From CAYLZW01 sp964388085 (lineage in GTDB: Bacteria; Myxococcota; UBA727; CAYLZW01), in the NCBI GenBank assembly GCA_964388085.1, contig CAYLZW010000104.1, positions 1 through 17,844 on the forward strand: a stretch of DNA of 17,844 nt, read 5' to 3'. Each line of letters opens with the position of its first letter. Positions within the stretch are counted from its first letter, which is position 1. The position numbers and the translations under genes are program-made. Below are positions 13,893 through 17,844 of the stretch, piece after piece. The notes under the pieces are model-generated. The model ran no database searches. It was not told where the DNA came from and saw only the letters and a list, made by a program, of their open reading frames with translations.

Positions 13893-16103
13893 ATGGTTCG
13901 CTCCCCTCGACAGCGACGCGCCGCCGCGCTCGGTCTCGGCCTCGTGCTCGTGCTCGCGCTGGCTTCGGGAGCGCTCGGCGCCGAGCCTGTCGCCGCCTCT
14001 GAGAGCGCCGCGACGGCCGCGCCGGCGCCCGCCTTCGAGGACCTCGACGATCCGGCGGACGCGCCCGTGCTCGAGACGAAGGTGTCCGGCAAGAGCGAGG
14101 GCAGGGCGCTCGAAGAGTCCGCGCAGGCGGTCACCGTCGTCGACACGCGCGAGGCCAAGAAGCAGAGCGCCGATATGGGGGAGGTGCTGCGGCGCACCCC
14201 GGGCGTCGCCATTCGTCGCGCGGGTGGCCTCGGCTCGGCCACGCGCTTCTCGTTGAACGGCCTCTACGACGAGCAGATCCGCTTCTTCATCGACGGCGTG
14301 CCGCTCGACGTCGCCGGCTACGGCTTCGACGTCGCCAACGTGCCGGTGAACCTCATCGATCGCGTGGAGATCTACCGCGGCGTCGTGCCCATCCGCTTCG
14401 GCGCTGACGCGCTCGGCGGCGCCGTCAACCTCGTGTCCGAGCGGCGGCTGCGGCACACGGGGGCATCCTTCTCGCTGCAGCTCGGATCATTCCGCACCTT
14501 GCGCTCGACGGGCGTCGCGCGCGTCCATTTTGCGGACACCGGCTTCGTCGGCCGCGCCACGTTCTTTCGCGACCAGACGGACAACGACTACCTCATCGAC
14601 GTCGAGCTCACCGACGAGCGCGGGCGCCTGTATCCGGCGACGCTGCCGCGCTTTCACGACGCCTACCAGGCGTTCGGCGTCGGCCTCGAGGTGGGCGTCG
14701 TCGACCGTGTCTACGCCGATCGGCTGACCTTGCGGCTGCACCACGCCGCCTACCACAAGGAGCTACAGCACAACGCCGTCATGACCGCGCCCTACGGCGA
14801 GGTGAACAGTGGCCAGCAGGTGAGCGGCGCCACCCTGCGCTATGCGCTGCGCGACCTCGCGGGCCTCGGGCTCTCGACCGAGCTCACCTCGAGCTTCGCG
14901 CGCCGGCGCCTCGACTTTCAGGACGCCGCCAAATGGCACTATGACTGGCGCGGCCGCCGCATTCGGGAGCGGACCATCGCGGGAGAGATGGCGGACTGGC
15001 CGAGCGAGCAGGTCCAGTGGCAGGACACGTCGCTGACGCGGCTCGTGCTGGCGCAGGCTTTGCCGCTCGGGCAGACCTTGCGCGTGAGCCTCGCCCCCAG
15101 CTACGTCGCGCGCACGGGCGACGAACGTATCGATCTCGGCTCCCGGCGCGACCTGCTGAACGCGCGTCGCCGGCTCTTGACGTTCGTGGGCGGCCTCGAG
15201 CACGAGCTGTCCGCCTTCGACGGGGCGCTCGAGACGCTGACCTTCCTGAAGAGCTACACGCTGCTGAGCAGCAGCGAGGACGAGCTGCCCGGTGGCGAGC
15301 TCTACCAGCGTCATCGGCGGGAGCACTCGGGCGGGCTCGGCGGCGGCGTGCGCCTCATGCCGCTTCCTGGCTTCTACGCGAAGGCGTCCTACGAATGGGC
15401 TACACGCCTGCCGAGCCCGGCAGAGCTCTTTGGCAACGGCGCGCTGGTGCTCGCGAACGCCGACCTCGAGCCGGAGCGCAGCCATAACGTAAACGCGTCC
15501 CTGCACGGAGAGCTGCGCGACACATGGGTCGGCGACCTGGGCGCGGAGGTGGGCGCCTTCCTGCGCGAGAGCGATCAATTGATCGTCCTGCTCGGCGACG
15601 ACCGCACCTTCACACACCGAAATGTCTACGCGTCGCGCAGCGTCGGGATCGAGGCCGCCCTTCGCTACAGCACGCCGGGCGAGCTGCTCGCCCTCTCGGC
15701 CAACGGCACCTGGATGGACCTGCGCAACAACTCCGACGACGGCGCCTTTCAGTCCTACGCCGGAGACCGCATCCCGAACCGCCCTTGGCTGTTCGCCAAC
15801 GCGTCGGCGCGCGTGCAGCAGCGTTCGTGGCTGCTGCCGGACGACGACGCCGCGTTCTTTTGGGCCACGCAGTACACGCACGGCTTCTTTCGCGGCTGGG
15901 AGAGCCAGGGCCTGCGCTCGCACAAACAGACCGTGCCGGCGCAGCTCGTCCACTCCGCCGGCGTGAGCTACGGTTTACGCGCGCCCCTCGAGCTGACGAC
16001 GACGCTGGAGCTGCAGAACGTCACGGACGCCAAGGCCTATGACGTCTTCGGCGTCCAGCGGCCGGGTAGGGCGCTGTACCTGAAGATCGTCGCCGATCTC
16101 TGA
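13893..16103 (+). CDS. TonB-dependent outer-membrane receptor, probably for a ferric siderophore
   Basis: A 736-residue protein. Residues 1-30 are a signal peptide (AAALGLGLVLVLALASGALGA). A possible TonB box, LETKVS, is at 60-65. The plug domain covers about 75-182 with the family hallmarks LRRTPGVAIRRAGGLGS, RFFIDGVPLD, LIDRVEIYRGVVPIRFG and ADALGGAVNLVS. The remainder is a 22-strand-type barrel of alternating strands, ending in a TonB-receptor-like final strand (PGRALYLKIVADL) with a C-terminal Leu rather than the usual Phe. Length is normal for a siderophore receptor without an N-terminal signalling domain. Substrate is not readable from sequence; iron is inferred from the Fur box and the PepSY/MxcI-like neighbours. 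The ribosome binding site is weak and the start lies 6 bp after the previous stop, so translation is probably coupled. It resembles the receptor part of MxcH-type proteins. Confidence 0.92.
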   Translation: MVRSPRQRRAAALGLGLVLVLALASGALGAEPVAASESAATAAPAPAFEDLDDPADAPVLETKVSGKSEGRALEESAQAVTVVDTREAKKQSADMGEVLRRTPGVAIRRAGGLGSATRFSLNGLYDEQIRFFIDGVPLDVAGYGFDVANVPVNLIDRVEIYRGVVPIRFGADALGGAVNLVSERRLRHTGASFSLQLGSFRTLRSTGVARVHFADTGFVGRATFFRDQTDNDYLIDVELTDERGRLYPATLPRFHDAYQAFGVGLEVGVVDRVYADRLTLRLHHAAYHKELQHNAVMTAPYGEVNSGQQVSGATLRYALRDLAGLGLSTELTSSFARRRLDFQDAAKWHYDWRGRRIRERTIAGEMADWPSEQVQWQDTSLTRLVLAQALPLGQTLRVSLAPSYVARTGDERIDLGSRRDLLNARRRLLTFVGGLEHELSAFDGALETLTFLKSYTLLSSSEDELPGGELYQRHRREHSGGLGGGVRLMPLPGFYAKASYEWATRLPSPAELFGNGALVLANADLEPERSHNVNASLHGELRDTWVGDLGAEVGAFLRESDQLIVLLGDDRTFTHRNVYASRSVGIEAALRYSTPGELLALSANGTWMDLRNNSDDGAFQSYAGDRIPNRPWLFANASARVQQRSWLLPDDDAAFFWATQYTHGFFRGWESQGLRSHKQTVPAQLVHSAGVSYGLRAPLELTTTLELQNVTDAKAYDVFGVQRPGRALYLKIVADL

Positions 16104-16119
16104 GCGTCGCTCCGCTCAG
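16100..16119. terminator. Hairpin covering the two convergent stop codons
   Basis: CTGAGCG (16100-16106) and CGCTCAG (16113-16119) form a perfect 7-bp stem with a 6-base loop. It contains the TGA of the receptor on the plus strand and the TGA of the SDR gene on the minus strand. There is no T-run on either side, so it may be a weak bidirectional terminator or simply protect the 3' ends. Confidence 0.4.
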
Positions 16120-17126
16120 GGGCGGATCTCATTGTTCTCGGCGGCCGCGACGTCGCTGAGGTGCGTCAGCGGCGACGGCGCCCACTCCGATTCGCTCTCG
16201 TGGCCCTTCTTCGTCTCCGCGTCATGGCCCGCTCGCTTCGCCGGCAACAGGCGGTCGACGAACGCGAACAGGCTGGTCATCAGCCCCGGGAACGCGGCCT
16301 GTCCGATGGCGGCCACCTTCGCGTGCGGCGTGATGTAGAGCTCCGCGTCACCTCGCTCAGTTGCCCGCACGATGCGTCGCGCGGCGCGCGTCGCGTCGGC
16401 GGAGACCAGGGGGAGCGCGTCGCTGACGGAGAACCAGGCGTACTCCTTCTCGTGTTGGCCCTTGACGTCGACGTTTCGCGGCGAGCCGGTGCGCATGAGG
16501 CCCGGGATCACCGTCGTGACGAGGATGCCCTCCTTGTGCAACTCCGCGCGCAGCGACTCCGACAGACCGACGGCCGCGTGCTTGCTCGCGTTGTAGGCGG
16601 AGAGGTGCGGGAAGCCGACGCGGCCGTCGATGCTGGTGATGTTCACGAGGCGGCCGCCGCCGCGGTCCGCCAGATAGGGGCGCGCCGCGAGCGACGCGAT
16701 GAGCGGCCCGTAGAAATGCACGTCCATGGTCTCGCGGAAGTCCTCGACCCGCAGATGCTCGAGCGGACCCACCTGAATGACGCCGGCGTTGTTCACCAGC
16801 ACGTCGAGGCGGCCGAGTCGCTGCGCCACCTCATGGACGGCTTCCTCGGTCGCCTGCTCGTCGCGCAGATCGCAGGCGACGGTGATGACGTCGGCGCCGC
16901 GCTCCCGAAGCTCCGCGGCCGCGCGCTCGAGCTCCTCCGCGTCGCGCGCCAGCAGCGCCAGCCGGGCGCCTTGCTCGCTGAACGCGCGCGCGAGCTCGAG
17001 GCCGAGGCCACGTGAGCCGCCGGTGATGAGCACGCCTTTGCCGGCGAGCGACATCCGCCGCGCGCGCGTCGCGAACCACGCCGTCGCCGCTCCCGCCGCG
17101 GCCGACATCCACACGAGCTTCCTCAT
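16116..17126 (-). CDS. Membrane-anchored SDR-family NAD(P)-dependent oxidoreductase
   Basis: A 336-residue classical short-chain dehydrogenase/reductase. Residues 5-19 (VWMSAAAGAATAWFA) form an N-terminal hydrophobic anchor. The cofactor motif TGGSRGLG is at 35-42, the NNAG motif at 112-115, and the catalytic residues are Ser165, Tyr178 and Lys182 (YNASK). Arg61 after the second strand (LLARD) points to NADP(H), by analogy. The segment after the active site (PGLMRTGSPRN, FSVSDALPLVSAD) and a hydrophobic patch near 270-295 (FPGLMTSLFAFVDRLLP) resemble SDRs of the lipid or steroid type, but the substrate is unknown. The last 35 residues are polar and charged. GGAG lies 5 bases before the ATG. 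It is convergent with the receptor gene and probably unrelated to iron uptake. Confidence 0.9.
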   Translation of the reverse strand: MRKLVWMSAAAGAATAWFATRARRMSLAGKGVLITGGSRGLGLELARAFSEQGARLALLARDAEELERAAAELRERGADVITVACDLRDEQATEEAVHEVAQRLGRLDVLVNNAGVIQVGPLEHLRVEDFRETMDVHFYGPLIASLAARPYLADRGGGRLVNITSIDGRVGFPHLSAYNASKHAAVGLSESLRAELHKEGILVTTVIPGLMRTGSPRNVDVKGQHEKEYAWFSVSDALPLVSADATRAARRIVRATERGDAELYITPHAKVAAIGQAAFPGLMTSLFAFVDRLLPAKRAGHDAETKKGHESESEWAPSPLTHLSDVAAAENNEIRP

Positions 17127-17162
17127 GACCGCTCCCCGTCGTCGAGCTCGCTCTCCTCCCTT

Positions 17163-17168
17163 AGGCTA
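17163..17168 (-). promoter_or_regulatory. Candidate -10 element TAGCCT of the SDR gene
   Basis: TAGCCT lies 36 bases before the ATG at 17126 and matches the TAG-x-CT pattern seen upstream of other genes here. The best -35-like hexamer (TTGTCG, 17194-17189) is 20 bases away, too far for a standard promoter. Confidence 0.22.
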
Positions 17169-17221
17169 GCGATCGAGAGGCCAGCCCTCGACAAAGACCG
17201 CGGTGATCAAGGCTCAGCCGC

Positions 17222-17608
17222 TCAGAAGCCGGGCCCGTACAAGCCGCCGCCCTGGTAGAAGCCGTCGTCGACCTGCAGGTCGCGGATCCACGCCTGGTCC
17301 TCGATGGGCTCGTACGTCAGGAAGACCTGCTGTCCGGCTTGGAGGCCCTGCAGCGCGCGCGGATCGGCGCGATAGGTGCGGCCGTCGATGACGAGCCTGC
17401 CCTCGCCGAGGTCGACGCGGTCGATCTCTCCGTTGGCGGTGTTCTCCCCTGGGCCGAAGGCGCCCATATCGTCGTATTCCTCGAAGAACGGGCCATTCAG
17501 CGAGTCCTGCGCGTTCGCGGCGAAAGAGAGCCCGAGCGTGAGCCCGCACGCGAGCGCGCCGAGAGAGAGGATCGCCCGGCCGCTGCGTCCCGATGGTTGC
17601 CTCGTCAT
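17222..17608 (-). CDS. Small secreted/periplasmic protein of unknown function
   Basis: A 128-residue protein. MTRQPSGRSGRAILSLGALACGLTLGLSFAANA is a clear signal peptide with cleavage near ANA|QD (residue 33). The mature part of about 95 residues is acidic at first (EEYDDMGAFGPGENTANG), then has short strands (EIDRVDLGEGRLVIDGRTYR, GQQVFLTYEPIEDQAWIRDLQV) that suggest a small beta-barrel, and a Gly/Tyr-rich tail (GFYQGGGLYGPGF). I recognise no named family. The ATG at 17608 is chosen over an in-frame upstream start at 17662 because GGAG stands 6 bases before it and the signal peptide begins there. The SDR gene lies 95 bp downstream on the same strand. Confidence 0.78.
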   Translation of the reverse strand: MTRQPSGRSGRAILSLGALACGLTLGLSFAANAQDSLNGPFFEEYDDMGAFGPGENTANGEIDRVDLGEGRLVIDGRTYRADPRALQGLQAGQQVFLTYEPIEDQAWIRDLQVDDGFYQGGGLYGPGF

Positions 17609-17770
17609 AGGAGTCTCCAGAGTGAAACACGCGCGACACCCCGCCGACGCGTGCGCTTCCACCCTTGGTGTACGGCCTGATGACGACGACGGCAGGCCAG
17701 GCTGCTCGATCTCTCGAGCGGCTTACCCCCCGACCGCTCGCGTTGATCCCCCCTCGCTCGGTCTTTCGCC

Positions 17771-17832
17771 CGCTGGCTGCGTTGCGTGCCGGCACGACCA
17801 AAAGGTCGCGCCTCCGCTGCGCCTTGCCAGCG
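17771..17832. repeat. 62-bp imperfect inverted repeat with AAAA loop
   Basis: CGCTGGC (17771-17777) pairs with GCCAGCG (17826-17832), and the centre CGACC-AAAA-GGTCG (17795-17808) forms a perfect stem. About 18 of 29 positions pair overall, with an unpaired stretch in between. It lies in non-coding DNA upstream of the small secreted protein gene. It could be a repeated extragenic palindrome, a folded RNA or a terminator for a gene beyond the edge. The other 160 bp upstream of that gene (17609-17770) show no coding frame or clear promoter. Confidence 0.5.
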
Positions 17833-17844
17833 AACGCCTGTGCT

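Noticed and set aside
12852..14456. Minus-strand open frame of 534 codons across the TonB-domain and receptor genes
   Set aside because: Arg/Ala/Gly/Glu-rich chance frame opposite genuine TonB_C and plug domains; no start signal.
17771..17832. Integron attC site
   Set aside because: No proper GTTRRRY/RYYYAAC core pair at the ends and no integrase or cassette-like gene nearby.

Overview
The window looks like chromosomal DNA of a myxobacterium (phylum Myxococcota, perhaps a Sandaracinus-like lineage of the Polyangia). The grounds are very high GC with strong G/C third positions, several lipoproteins with Asp/Gly/Ser-rich linkers after the lipobox, a multiheme cytochrome ending in a MYXO-CTERM-like sorting tail (Cys-x-Cys, hydrophobic segment, Arg cluster), and an iron locus of the type described around myxobacterial siderophore genes. 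The taxonomic call is an inference from style, not from a marker gene.

Layout. Positions 1-8661 are all on the minus strand: the start of a VOC (glyoxalase-fold) protein cut by the window edge; a very large secreted protein with a zinc-phospholipase-C-like N-terminal domain, IPT/Ig-like domains and a C-terminal beta-propeller, translationally coupled (GTGA overlap) to a small Cys-rich lipoprotein upstream of it; a second lipoprotein with an in-frame 15-bp tandem repeat; a third lipoprotein with two membrane segments; and a pentaheme c-type cytochrome. A 416-bp non-coding divergent region follows. Then, on the plus strand, comes a fibre-like secreted protein whose C-terminus carries a duplicated Cys-Cys motif.

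Positions 10331-16103 form a divergent metal-uptake locus. On the minus strand an MxcI-like beta-propeller lipoprotein is followed 15 bp later by a PepSY-type four-helix membrane protein. On the plus strand a protein with a TonB C-terminal domain and three C-terminal membrane segments is followed 6 bp later by a TonB-dependent outer-membrane receptor. The 196-bp region between the arms holds a strong Fur-box match (15 of 19) lying on a TTGACA promoter, and a weaker second match (12 of 19) facing the TonB side. I read this as an iron-repressed uptake system: the receptor imports a ferric chelate, the TonB-domain protein energises or docks to it, the lipoprotein assists at an envelope surface, and the PepSY membrane protein probably handles reduction or release at the inner membrane.

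The right end holds a membrane-anchored SDR oxidoreductase convergent with the receptor (a hairpin covers both stop codons), a small secreted protein of unknown function, and a 62-bp imperfect inverted repeat near the edge.

I see no tRNA, rRNA, CRISPR array, transposase or integrase. The most interesting points are the odd TonB topology and split receptor locus, the phospholipase-C-like giant with its coupled lipoprotein, and the duplicated Cys-Cys module.
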